A stretch of 17,416 bases of DNA, from contig DAIDTM010000077.1 in assembly GCA_027457205.1 (NCBI GenBank), forward strand, positions 1-17,416, written 5' to 3'. Shown one piece after another: positions 1 to 6,844 of the stretch. Numbering within the stretch: the stretch's first letter is position 1; the number at the start of each line of letters is the position of its first letter. Below the pieces are notes generated by a model. That model saw only the letters and a list, made by a program, of their open reading frames with translations, did no database searches and was not told where the DNA came from. Made by a program: the position numbers and the translations under genes. The DNA is from Anaerolineae bacterium. Its GTDB lineage: Bacteria > Chloroflexota > Anaerolineae > UBA4142.

Positions 1-1
1 C

Positions 2-1762
2 ACCGGACCCTTCCTAACCGAAGTGCTGCCGACCGTCATCGAGATCATGGGCGACGCGTATCCCGAACTCGTCCGTCGGCGCGCCGCGATCATGAAGACG
101 ACTCTGCAAGAAGAACAGCGCTTCCAGGCAACGCTCAAGACCGGCTCCGCGCTCCTCGACGATCTGATCGCGGAGGTGCGAGCCAAGAGTCAAAAGGTGA
201 TTCCCGGCGCGGACGCGTTCAAGCTGCACGACACCTACGGCTTTGCGCTCGAGCTGACGCGCGATTCCGCGCGCGAGCACGGCTTGACGGTGGACGAAGC
301 CGGCTTTCGCAAGGTGATGGAAGAACAAGCGGATCGTTCACGCGCCAGTTCGACGATTGGCGCGGTAGATACATCAGGCGGGCAGGCGTACCGCGCAGCG
401 AAAGAGGAATTGGTCGCCGCGAACAAATTGCCGGCGAACGGCGTCGCGCACGATCCGTATTCTCGAACTGAAATCGAAACGACCGTCGTGGGAATTCTGC
501 GTGATGGCAGACTGGTCGATGAGGCGCAAACTGGCGATGCGATTGAGATTGTGTTGCCGGCGACGTGCTTTTACGCCGAATCGGGCGGACAGGTGAGCGA
601 CATTGGACGCATCGTCAACTACGCTGGCGCGGTAGACGGATCAGAACTCGAAGAGGACAATGTTGTGTGGGCGATTCAGGTGACTGATACGCGCAAGCCG
701 GTGCCTGGCTTGATCGTTCACGTTGGCAAGGTCGTGAAAGGCGCGCCGCGCGTCGGCGACGCGGCGGTCGCGGAAGTGGACCGGCTGCGCCGCTGGGACA
801 TTATGCGGAATCACACCGCGACGCATTTGCTGCATCGCGAACTGCGCTACGTGCTCGGCGAGCATGTCCAGCAGGCGGGCAGTCTCGTCGCGCCAGAGCG
901 GTTCCGTTTCGATTTCTCGCACAACGCGATGTTGACGCAGGATGAAATCGATTCGATCGAGCAGGCGGTGAACGACGCGATCCTCGCGGATTTTCCGGTC
1001 ACGCCGTTCGAGATGGGATACAGGGACGCGGTGGCGGGCGGCGCGATGGCGCTGTTCACAGAAAAGTACGGCGACCGCGTACGCGTGATTAAAGTCGGCG
1101 ATCCCGGCAGTCCGTTCAGCCAGGAGTTGTGCGGCGGCACGCACGTTCAGCGCACCAGCCAGATCGGATCGTTTCATATCTTGTCTGAGTCAAGCATCGG
1201 CGCGGGCTTGCGCCGCATCGAGGCGGTGACCGGGCACGGCGTGGCGAAGTTGCTGCAAGAAGAATTGGGACGTTTGGATCGTACGGCAGCGTATCTGCGC
1301 GTCACGCCCGATCAGGTCGATCACAAAGTGCTCGCGCTGATGAACGAAAGCGAGGCGCAGCGCAAAGAGATCGAACGATTGCGCCGCGAACTCGCGCTGC
1401 GCGATTCCGAAAAGCTGCTCGACCGCGCGCAGCAAGTGGATGGCGTGCGCGTGCTTGCGGCGCAAGTCGATGTCGCGAACACGGATATGTTGCGTGAGAT
1501 GAGCGATTGGTTCAGAGACAAGCTCGGTTCCGGCATCGTCGTCCTCGGCGCGGCGATCGACGGCAAGCCGAGTCTGATCGTCGCGGTGACTGCCGACCTG
1601 GTTTCGAAAGGGTACGACGCCGGCAAGCTCATTCGACCGATCGCGAACATCGTAGGCGGCGGCGGCGGCGGTCGTCCTAACCTGGCGCAAGCCGGCGGCA
1701 AGGATGTCACGCGTCTTGCCGAGGCGATTGCGGCAGCGCCGCGCCTGATCGCGAAAGAGTAA
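2..1762 (+). CDS. alaS: Alanine--tRNA ligase, C-terminal part (5' end outside window)
   Basis: AlaRS charges tRNA-Ala with alanine and clears mischarged Ser/Gly through a separate editing domain. The frame is open from base 2, so the gene begins upstream; the GTG at 23 is internal because the preceding codons (TGPFLTE) fit the family. About 586 residues are visible, lacking most of the aminoacylation core. The editing domain carries its zinc-binding residues: HTATH (H-x3-H) at 812-826 and CGGTH (C-x3-H) at 1130-1144. A charged helical, coiled-coil-like segment follows at about 1330-1440. The end is a DHHA1-type C-Ala domain with a glycine-rich loop then RPNLAQAGG (about 1650-1700), the family's usual pattern. 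Nothing is missing from the visible part. A terminator-like hairpin follows the stop. Identification is secure. Confidence 0.97.
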   Translation, partial: TGPFLTEVLPTVIEIMGDAYPELVRRRAAIMKTTLQEEQRFQATLKTGSALLDDLIAEVRAKSQKVIPGADAFKLHDTYGFALELTRDSAREHGLTVDEAGFRKVMEEQADRSRASSTIGAVDTSGGQAYRAAKEELVAANKLPANGVAHDPYSRTEIETTVVGILRDGRLVDEAQTGDAIEIVLPATCFYAESGGQVSDIGRIVNYAGAVDGSELEEDNVVWAIQVTDTRKPVPGLIVHVGKVVKGAPRVGDAAVAEVDRLRRWDIMRNHTATHLLHRELRYVLGEHVQQAGSLVAPERFRFDFSHNAMLTQDEIDSIEQAVNDAILADFPVTPFEMGYRDAVAGGAMALFTEKYGDRVRVIKVGDPGSPFSQELCGGTHVQRTSQIGSFHILSESSIGAGLRRIEAVTGHGVAKLLQEELGRLDRTAAYLRVTPDQVDHKVLALMNESEAQRKEIERLRRELALRDSEKLLDRAQQVDGVRVLAAQVDVANTDMLREMSDWFRDKLGSGIVVLGAAIDGKPSLIVAVTADLVSKGYDAGKLIRPIANIVGGGGGGRPNLAQAGGKDVTRLAEAIAAAPRLIAKE

Positions 1763-1786
1763 TCACGATTCGAGTCTACGATCACG

Positions 1787-1819
1787 GGGGTTTGCGGACT
1801 TGGCAGACCCCTATTTATT
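1787..1819 (+). terminator. Probable intrinsic terminator of alaS
   Basis: A 9-bp stem (GGGGTTTGC at 1787-1795 with GCAGACCCC at 1803-1811, one G-T wobble) encloses a 7-nt loop and is followed by TATTTATT. It lies 24 nt after the alaS stop. The T tract is interrupted, so termination may be incomplete, which matters because no good promoter is seen for the next gene. Confidence 0.6.
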
Positions 1820-1842
1820 GACGGGGGAGACAAAGGACGGAT

Positions 1843-1878
1843 GACGGAAAGCGCGCGTTCGTCTTCCGTCTGGTTTTT
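1843..1878 (+). promoter_or_regulatory. Hairpin with T run directly before the start codon at 1881
   Basis: GACGGAA (1843-1849) can pair with TTCCGTC (1864-1870) around a 14-nt GC-rich loop, and a TGGTTTTT run follows, ending 2 nt before the ATG at 1881. It resembles a small terminator or a translation-controlling hairpin. No Shine-Dalgarno sequence is visible in front of that ATG. The function is unproven. Confidence 0.35.
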
Positions 1879-1880
1879 AG

Positions 1881-3389
1881 ATGCAGCAAATCATTCAACT
1901 TCGACCTGAAGACGACATCGCCAGTATCCGCGCGAAAATTGAAACGGCTGAGCTGAGCCACGCTGTGCTCGTTGTGCCGCGCCGTTGCGCCGCGCTGGAG
2001 ACCGAAGCCGGGATGCGCTTGCTCCGCCGCGCCGCGGACGACACCGCGGCGCAGATCACGTTGGTTGCGCACGACGAAGACATTCGCGACCGCGCGGCAT
2101 TGTTCGGCATTCCCTCCTTCAATTCGCTCGCGCAGGCGCAGCGCACGCGCTGGAAAATGCAGCCGCCGACGCCTGACGCGGCGCAGAACATCTTGAACCC
2201 ACCACCGCCAGAGACTGTCACGCGCGCCGCGATCGATCCCACGGAATGGCTCAGGCGCTGGTGGGGCGCAGTGACGTTGGTTATCGCCGCGGTGTTGTTC
2301 CTTTGTATCGCTACTGTTCTCTTCGTGCCTGCCGCCAACGTCCGCATCGTTCCCTCTTCCGTTGGACTGTCGCTGACGACTGACGTGTTGGCAGACCCGG
2401 CGACGCAGCAAGTCAATCCACTGCTCGGCGCGATTCCGGCGCGTTCCATCTCGCACGTGATTAGCGGCACCGCGCAACTGCGAACGACGACGACGCAGAG
2501 TTTACCTGCCGCGCGTTCGACCGGGACAGTGGTCTTTACGAATTTGCAATCTGTCGAAACGGATATTCCGCCGGGGACGGTAGTGATGACGAGCGCGGGT
2601 GTGCCTATCCGATTCACGACGATCACGACCACGACGATTCCAGCCGGCGTGAACACGCATATCGAAGCGCCAATTCAAGCGGTCGATCCGGGTCCCACCG
2701 GCAACGTCAAAGCATTGGCGATCAATACGATTGAGGGGTCGTTGAATCTGGAGGCGCACGTCATTAATCTCAAGCCAACGACCAGCGGCTCGCTCCAGTC
2801 CGTCAAGGTGGTCACCGCCGACGATAAACAGAAATTGCAAGGACAACTGATGCAGCAGCTGACACAGCAGAGCGCGAGTCTCTTGCAGCAAGATTTGAAG
2901 CCAGGCGAGTTCGTCGCGCCCGATTCGATTGTGCTGGAGACGGACACCGTGTCGTTCGATCATTCGGTGGATGACCCGGCGGATGTGTTGAATCTGCGCA
3001 TTTCCGCTACCGCGTACGCCCTGGCAGTGAATCAGTCCGATTTGGAGTTGTTCGCGCGGACGCTGCTGCAAAAGCAAGTGCAGACGGGATTCCAACTACT
3101 GCCGAACGGAGTGGTGGTCAATCCATTGCCCGGCGGCAAGTACCAGGGCGCGATGGAACGGCTGCCGTTCAAGGCGATTGGCTATACCACGCCGCAGATC
3201 GATCCAGCCAAGGTCGCGCGCGCGCTGCAAGGTAAATCGATTAACGACGCCAAATCCTACTTGTCGAGCGCGATCAACCTGGCGCAGCCGCCGGAGATCA
3301 ACGTCACGCCGATTGGTTGGTTCCGCATGCCGTGGTTCAGTTTTCGCATCGCGGTCTTTGTCGAGCCGCCGCCAATTGCGTCGAAATGA
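1881..3389 (+). CDS. Single-pass membrane protein with baseplate J/gp47-like extracellular region
   Basis: The 502-aa protein has three parts. Residues 1-95 form a cytoplasmic domain opening with MQQIIQLRPEDDIASIR. One hydrophobic segment lies at about 128-150. About 350 residues of beta-rich, threonine-rich sequence are predicted outside the membrane. The segment near residues 210-290 (TGTVVFTNLQ, IPPGTVV, IPAGVNTHIEAPI, GPTGNVKA) follows the pattern of the Baseplate_J (PF04865) fold found in phage and contractile-injection baseplates. No other phage or injection-system gene is nearby. From memory, Chloroflexota often carry such a protein in housekeeping loci; its role is unknown. The start is the first ATG and has no clear ribosome-binding site. 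Its last codon overlaps the ruvX start (ATGA), indicating one operon with ruvX and mltG. An envelope or cell-wall role is only a guess from this context. Confidence 0.8.
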   Translation: MQQIIQLRPEDDIASIRAKIETAELSHAVLVVPRRCAALETEAGMRLLRRAADDTAAQITLVAHDEDIRDRAALFGIPSFNSLAQAQRTRWKMQPPTPDAAQNILNPPPPETVTRAAIDPTEWLRRWWGAVTLVIAAVLFLCIATVLFVPAANVRIVPSSVGLSLTTDVLADPATQQVNPLLGAIPARSISHVISGTAQLRTTTTQSLPAARSTGTVVFTNLQSVETDIPPGTVVMTSAGVPIRFTTITTTTIPAGVNTHIEAPIQAVDPGPTGNVKALAINTIEGSLNLEAHVINLKPTTSGSLQSVKVVTADDKQKLQGQLMQQLTQQSASLLQQDLKPGEFVAPDSIVLETDTVSFDHSVDDPADVLNLRISATAYALAVNQSDLELFARTLLQKQVQTGFQLLPNGVVVNPLPGGKYQGAMERLPFKAIGYTTPQIDPAKVARALQGKSINDAKSYLSSAINLAQPPEINVTPIGWFRMPWFSFRIAVFVEPPPIASK

Positions 3390-3805
3390 AATTCCTGGGG
3401 CTGGACGTCGGCGACCGGCGCGTCGGCGTGGCGTTTGGCGATTCGGAACTGCGGCTCGCCACGCCTGTCGATGTGATCGTGCGTAGTTCAATCGAAGCCG
3501 ATTTGCGCGCGCTCGAAAAGCTGGCGCGCAGTTATGACGCCGCGCAGTTGGTCGTTGGCTTGCCGCGTAACATGGATGGAACGCGCGGCGCGCAAGCCGA
3601 GTCGGCGACGGCGTACGCGGAACAGATCGCGCGCGCGCTCCATCTGCCGGTCGTGTTCTGGGACGAACGATTGACGACGATGGAAGCGACGCGGCGAACG
3701 CACGCGACCGGCGCGCGCGGAAAAAAATCGCGCCGCGCTCTGGACGCGATTGCGGCTGCCGTCATTTTGCAAGACTATATGGATTCGCAAGGGAGTGGAG
3801 AGTGA
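3386..3805 (+). CDS. ruvX: RuvX/YqgF family Holliday-junction resolvase-like nuclease
   Basis: This 139-aa protein has an RNase H-like fold. The family is implicated in Holliday-junction resolution and in pre-16S rRNA 5'-end maturation. Conserved blocks are visible: LGLDVGDRRVGVAFGD at residues 4-19 with Asp7 as the first metal ligand; VGLPRNMDGTRG at 57-68; WDERLTTMEA at 92-101; and the C-terminal LDAIAAAVILQDY with Asp120. Length is normal for the family. I chose ATG 3386 because the protein then opens MKFLGLDVGD like its relatives; upstream in-frame starts would add a non-conserved tail lying inside the previous gene. It overlaps its neighbours by ATGA upstream and GTGA downstream, so translation is probably coupled. 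Confidence 0.95.
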   Translation: MKFLGLDVGDRRVGVAFGDSELRLATPVDVIVRSSIEADLRALEKLARSYDAAQLVVGLPRNMDGTRGAQAESATAYAEQIARALHLPVVFWDERLTTMEATRRTHATGARGKKSRRALDAIAAAVILQDYMDSQGSGE

Positions 3806-4965
3806 ACCGGACGTTGCGTCGATTGATCGCGTTGATCGGAGTGCTGCTCGCGGCGGCGCTTATTACCGGCGTGTTTGTGTTTATCTTCAACGCGCTCTCG
3901 CCGAAAAGCACCGACGGCGGCATTCTTGCCGCGAACGCGCCGTTCCCAACACCCATCGCCATTCAGGATGTCCCGCTGGGCTTGTACCTTCAGCAGCACA
4001 TCACCGAACTGACGGCGCCGGCAAGCAACGATCCAACGCCGGTAAACTTTCGAGTCACACCGGGCGAACTGCCGGCAGACGTGGCGGCGAATCTGCAAAG
4101 CCAGGGATTGATCAGCGACTCCGACCTCTTCATCAACCTCGTCAAGTATCTTCACGTGGGTTCAAAAATCCAGGCAGGCGAGTTCGTCTTCAAGCGCACG
4201 ATGACGATGGAAGACATCGTCGACGCGCTGCAGCACGGTCGCGCCAAGACGGTCACGATCACGATCCGCCCCGGCTGGCGCGCGGAGGAAATCGCCGATA
4301 ATCTGGCGACGCTGGGATTGGTGAATTTCAACAAGGACCAGTTTCTGCAGCTGGTCAAAGCCGGCAATTACGATTACTGGTTTATGCATGATCGACCCGC
4401 CGGCGCGCCGGCAACAGTCGAAGGATTCCTTTTGCCCGAATCGTACAACGTGCCTTACGATATGTCGACCGACGCGCTGATCAAGTTGTTCCTCGATACG
4501 TTCAATCAGCGCGTTACCGACCAGATGCGGCAGCAAGCGACGGCAGACAAGATGACGTTCTACGAGATCGTCACGCTCGCCTCCATCGTCGAACGCGAGG
4601 CGGTCGTCCCGGAAGAGCGCCCAATTATCGCCAGCGTGTTTTTGAATCGGCTGAAAAAGAAAATGCCCTTGCAAGCCGATTCGACCGCGCAGTACGTGAT
4701 CGGTTATCAGCCCGCGACCAAGCAGTGGTGGAAATCGCCGGTGACGATTGACGAATTGACCGGCGCGGTTTCGCCGTACAACACGTACCTGCATACCGGT
4801 TTGCCGCCCGGTCCGATTTGCAATCCGAGTCTTGCCACGATTATGGCAGCCCTCCAACCCGCGCAGACAGACTATCTCTACTTTTTCGCCAAGGGAGATG
4901 GCACGCACGCGTTTGCCAAGACCTATGAAGAACACCAGCAGAACCAGCAAAAGTACGGCAAGTAA
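3802..4965 (+). CDS. mltG: Endolytic murein transglycosylase MltG (YceG-like)
   Basis: MltG cleaves nascent peptidoglycan strands at the outer face of the cytoplasmic membrane and is thought to set glycan length. The 387-aa protein has a short basic N-terminus, one transmembrane helix (about residues 6-30), two LysM-like subdomains (about 72-135 and 145-180, the second opening near ITIRPGW), then the catalytic YceG domain. The block ASIVEREAVVPEER holds the predicted catalytic glutamate (Glu264, by analogy with the IVEKET motif of E. coli MltG), followed by ASVFLNRL and MPLQADSTAQY. GTG 3802 is used because it overlaps the ruvX stop as GTGA and leaves the anchor intact. The ruvX-mltG order is common in bacteria. 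The end overlaps the next gene by 41 nt. Confidence 0.95.
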   Translation: MNRTLRRLIALIGVLLAAALITGVFVFIFNALSPKSTDGGILAANAPFPTPIAIQDVPLGLYLQQHITELTAPASNDPTPVNFRVTPGELPADVAANLQSQGLISDSDLFINLVKYLHVGSKIQAGEFVFKRTMTMEDIVDALQHGRAKTVTITIRPGWRAEEIADNLATLGLVNFNKDQFLQLVKAGNYDYWFMHDRPAGAPATVEGFLLPESYNVPYDMSTDALIKLFLDTFNQRVTDQMRQQATADKMTFYEIVTLASIVEREAVVPEERPIIASVFLNRLKKKMPLQADSTAQYVIGYQPATKQWWKSPVTIDELTGAVSPYNTYLHTGLPPGPICNPSLATIMAALQPAQTDYLYFFAKGDGTHAFAKTYEEHQQNQQKYGK

Positions 4966-6193
4966 AAGACCTCGCGTCTTGATGCTTTCCTGGGAATACC
5001 CGCCGTACATCGTCGGCGGACTGGGCGCGCACGTCGCCGCGCTTGCGCCGGCGCTCGCGCGCGCGGGCGCGGAAGTGCACGTCGTCACGCCGCGCTGGAA
5101 GGGCGGGGCGGCGCAGGAGACCATCGGCGCGAAAAAGACGCGCGGACGCGCATCCGCGTCGATGGTGTATCGCGTCGATCCGCCGGTCGCCGGGCTGACG
5201 AATTTTTTCGCGGACGTGCAGCAGACGAATTTGAATCTGGAAGAGCAGGGGCACGCGCTGTTCGATCAGCTCGGCGGCTTTGACGTCATCCACGCGCACG
5301 ATTGGCTGGTCGCGTGGGCAGCCGCGTCGTTGAAACGGTTACACAAGACTCCACTGCTGGCGACGATCCACGCGACCGAACGCGGGCGCGGGCGCGGCTT
5401 TCTCGGCGGCGAGACGTCGCATTCGATCAACGGAACTGAATGGTGGCTGACGTACGAGGCGTGGCGCGTCATCGCCACCAGCCGCTTTATGGCGGACGAA
5501 GTCAAGGCGTACTTTAACGTGCCGCCGGACAAGATCGACATCGTACCGAACGGCGTGGACGCGTCGCCGTTCGACGCGCTGGACGGCATCGACCTTGCCG
5601 CGTTCCGCGCGCGCTGGGCACGCCCGGACGAGCGCATCGTCTTTTATGTGGGGCGGGTGGTGCAGGAGAAGGGCGCGCACTTGATTGTGGAAGCCGCGCC
5701 GCGCATCCTCGCGGAAATTCCGCAGACCAAGTTGATCATCGCCGGCACCGGCAGTATGCGCGATCACATCATCTGGCGCGCACAGCAACTCGGCATCGCC
5801 GATCGGGTCGTGGCAGCCGGTTTTATTACGGACGCGGACCGCGATCGGTTGCTCAAAGTCGCGGACGCTGCCGTGTTCCCCTCGTTGTACGAACCGTTCG
5901 GTATCGTCGCGCTGGAAGCGATGGCGGCGAAATGCCCAGTCATCGTCAGCGATGTTGGCGGCTTGAGCGAGGTGGTGAGTCACGAGGTCACTGGCATTAC
6001 TGTCTACCCCGACAATATCGAATCGCTGGCGTGGGGAATCCTGCGCACGCTGAACGATCCGGCGGCGGCGAAAGCGCGCGCGGCGAAGACATATCGGATG
6101 GTGAAGAAAGAGTACAGCTGGGACCGCATTGCCGAGCGCACGGTCGAGGTGTACGCGCGCCTGATTCGCGAGCGCGCCAAGACCGCGTGGTAG
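4925..6193 (+). CDS. Glycosyltransferase, glycogen-synthase-like (GT4/GT5, GT-B fold)
   Basis: The 422-aa retaining glycosyltransferase opens with MLSWEYPPYIVGGLGAHV (residues 20-37), the nucleotide-sugar-binding N-terminal pattern of glycogen-synthase-like GT4/GT5 enzymes. HDWL at 125-128, FYVGRVVQEKG at 240-250 (donor-phosphate Arg/Lys) and EPFGIVALE at 323-331 (the E-x7-E motif) are intact, with the DVGGLSEVV loop behind. No signal peptide or membrane helix is seen, so it is cytosolic or peripheral. Donor and acceptor cannot be read; alpha-glucan, trehalose-type or envelope polysaccharide synthesis are all possible. ATG 4925 is the nearest ATG that keeps the first beta strand (RPRVLML); it overlaps mltG by 41 nt and has no clear Shine-Dalgarno. 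ATG 4898 is an alternative. A terminator follows at 6226. Confidence 0.88.
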   Translation: MKNTSRTSKSTASKRPRVLMLSWEYPPYIVGGLGAHVAALAPALARAGAEVHVVTPRWKGGAAQETIGAKKTRGRASASMVYRVDPPVAGLTNFFADVQQTNLNLEEQGHALFDQLGGFDVIHAHDWLVAWAAASLKRLHKTPLLATIHATERGRGRGFLGGETSHSINGTEWWLTYEAWRVIATSRFMADEVKAYFNVPPDKIDIVPNGVDASPFDALDGIDLAAFRARWARPDERIVFYVGRVVQEKGAHLIVEAAPRILAEIPQTKLIIAGTGSMRDHIIWRAQQLGIADRVVAAGFITDADRDRLLKVADAAVFPSLYEPFGIVALEAMAAKCPVIVSDVGGLSEVVSHEVTGITVYPDNIESLAWGILRTLNDPAAAKARAAKTYRMVKKEYSWDRIAERTVEVYARLIRERAKTAW

Positions 6194-6225
6194 AGCCAGC
6201 CGGTTGAATCGCGAATGGTGTCGGG

Positions 6226-6253
6226 CGGCAGTCGGCAATGGACTGCCGTTTTT
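6226..6253 (+). terminator. Intrinsic terminator after the glycosyltransferase
   Basis: A perfect 8-bp stem, CGGCAGTC (6226-6233) with GACTGCCG (6241-6248), has a 7-nt loop and is followed at once by TTTTTCTTT. It sits 32 nt after the stop and closes the left operon. Confidence 0.85.
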
Positions 6254-6308
6254 CTTTGCGCCTGCGGGAGGTTAGGTGAGGTACTTTTCGACGCGCCGGT
6301 TGATAAAG

Positions 6309-6336
6309 TTTAACCGCGTGACGCACAAGGGTTAAA
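6309..6336 (+). repeat. Small inverted repeat upstream of the zinc-ribbon promoter
   Basis: TTTAACC (6309-6315) and GGTTAAA (6330-6336) are perfect inverted 7-mers 14 nt apart, ending 20 nt before the predicted -35 box. Position suits a regulator site, but the arms are short and chance is possible. Confidence 0.25.
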
Positions 6337-6356
6337 GAAGATTGACAAAAAAGATA

Positions 6357-6385
6357 TTGAGATTCTCGCCCCGACCTGCTATAGT
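6357..6385 (+). promoter_or_regulatory. Predicted sigma70-type promoter of the zinc-ribbon gene
   Basis: TTGAGA (6357-6362) and TATAGT (6380-6385) are separated by exactly 17 nt in a locally AT-rich stretch just after a terminator. The start of transcription would be near 6392, giving a leader of about 50 nt. Confidence 0.65.
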
Positions 6386-6413
6386 GTTTTTGCCAGATTC
6401 GGTTTTCGCGTTT

Positions 6414-6429
6414 TTTTCAACGTTGAAAA
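6414..6429. promoter_or_regulatory. Perfect 16-bp palindrome in the zinc-ribbon leader
   Basis: TTTTCAAC at 6414-6421 is followed directly by its reverse complement GTTGAAAA at 6422-6429. It lies between the predicted transcription start and the G-rich Shine-Dalgarno (7 G at 6430-6436). It could be an operator or a small RNA hairpin next to the ribosome site; no partner is known. Confidence 0.35.
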
Positions 6430-6441
6430 GGGGGGGCGAGA

Positions 6442-6720
6442 ATGGGATTCACGGACAAGTGGCTGATCTGCGCGGATTGTGGTCGACAGTTCTTGTGGGA
6501 TGCCGGCGAGCAGGCGTGGTATCACGCGCGGCAGTTGGAGAATCAACCCAGACATTGCAAATCTTGCCGCGAGCGGCGGCGCGATGAGCGGCTGCATTCG
6601 CTGCGGCATTATTCCAAAGTAAGCTGCCATCGCTGCGGTTCGCCGACCTACGTGCCATTCGTGCCGCTGGGCACCAAGCCGATTTATTGCCGGACGTGTT
6701 ACTCCAACGCTCACGCGTAA
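6442..6720 (+). CDS. Small protein with two zinc ribbons (zf-trcl plus CxxC-x17-CxxC)
   Basis: The 92-aa basic protein carries two four-cysteine zinc modules. The first, C10-x2-C13 ... C39-x2-C42 with FLWDAGEQAWY between, matches the 'probable zinc-ribbon' zf-trcl family (PF13451). The second, C62-x2-C65, 17 residues, then C83-x2-C86, matches the CxxC-x17-CxxC type. All eight cysteines are present, so both should bind zinc. The linker (residues 43-60) is rich in Arg and His (RERRRDERLHSLRHY), which suggests nucleic-acid or ribosome contact, but no function is established for either family. ATG 6442 is preceded by a run of seven G. The gene stands alone with its own promoter and terminator, suggesting independent, possibly high expression. 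Confidence 0.87.
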   Translation: MGFTDKWLICADCGRQFLWDAGEQAWYHARQLENQPRHCKSCRERRRDERLHSLRHYSKVSCHRCGSPTYVPFVPLGTKPIYCRTCYSNAHA

Positions 6721-6734
6721 CCGACATCCAAGCC

Positions 6735-6773
6735 ACACACCGCGAGACGTTTTGCGTCTCGCGGCGTGTTTTT
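6735..6773 (+). terminator. Strong intrinsic terminator of the zinc-ribbon gene
   Basis: A perfect 10-bp stem (CCGCGAGACG at 6740-6749 with CGTCTCGCGG at 6755-6764) with loop TTTTG extends by four pairs past one mismatch and runs into TTTTT (6769-6773). A further outer pairing CCAAGC (6728-6733) with GCTTGG (6774-6779) makes the whole segment self-complementary. The minus strand has no T tract, so it should act for the + strand only. Confidence 0.88.
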
Positions 6774-6781
6774 GCTTGGCG

Positions 6782-6813
6782 ATGTGTGGGATATGTGTGG
6801 GATACTGTGGGAT
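6782..6813. repeat. Three short tandem repeats between convergent genes
   Basis: ATGTGTGGGAT occurs twice back to back (6782-6792, 6793-6803), followed by a shortened copy ACTGTGGGAT (6804-6813). It lies between the zinc-ribbon terminator and the end of the convergent sensor gene, in the sensor's 3' flank. Role unknown. Confidence 0.6.
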
Positions 6814-6844
6814 AATTGGCTTCGGCGCATTCTGCTCGCCGTTG

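Noticed and set aside
1653..1675. GGC repeat run in alaS as an unstable repeat
   Set aside because: It encodes the glycine-rich loop before RPNLAQAGG, conserved in AlaRS proteins, so it is explained by function.
3317..3385. Upstream in-frame extension of ruvX
   Set aside because: The extra 23 residues lie inside the preceding gene and are not family-like; ATG 3386 with the ATGA overlap gives the normal N-terminus.
1881..3389. Prophage or contractile injection system suggested by the baseplate-J-like domain
   Set aside because: No sheath, tube, spike, tail or integrase gene is present and the neighbours are housekeeping genes.
4832..4924. Longer glycosyltransferase start at 4832
   Set aside because: It would overlap mltG by 134 nt and add an arginine/proline-rich tail with no family match.
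4162..5124. 320-codon minus-strand open frame across mltG and the glycosyltransferase
   Set aside because: It spans two well-identified genes on the other strand and has no family motif or ribosome site.
5339..6238. 299-codon minus-strand open frame opposite the glycosyltransferase
   Set aside because: It has no recognisable domain, and the + frame carries an intact E-x7-E glycosyltransferase core.
6342..6347. TTGACA as the -35 of the zinc-ribbon promoter
   Set aside because: The only good -10 (TATAGT at 6380) is 32 nt away; TTGAGA at 6357 gives the correct 17-nt spacing instead.
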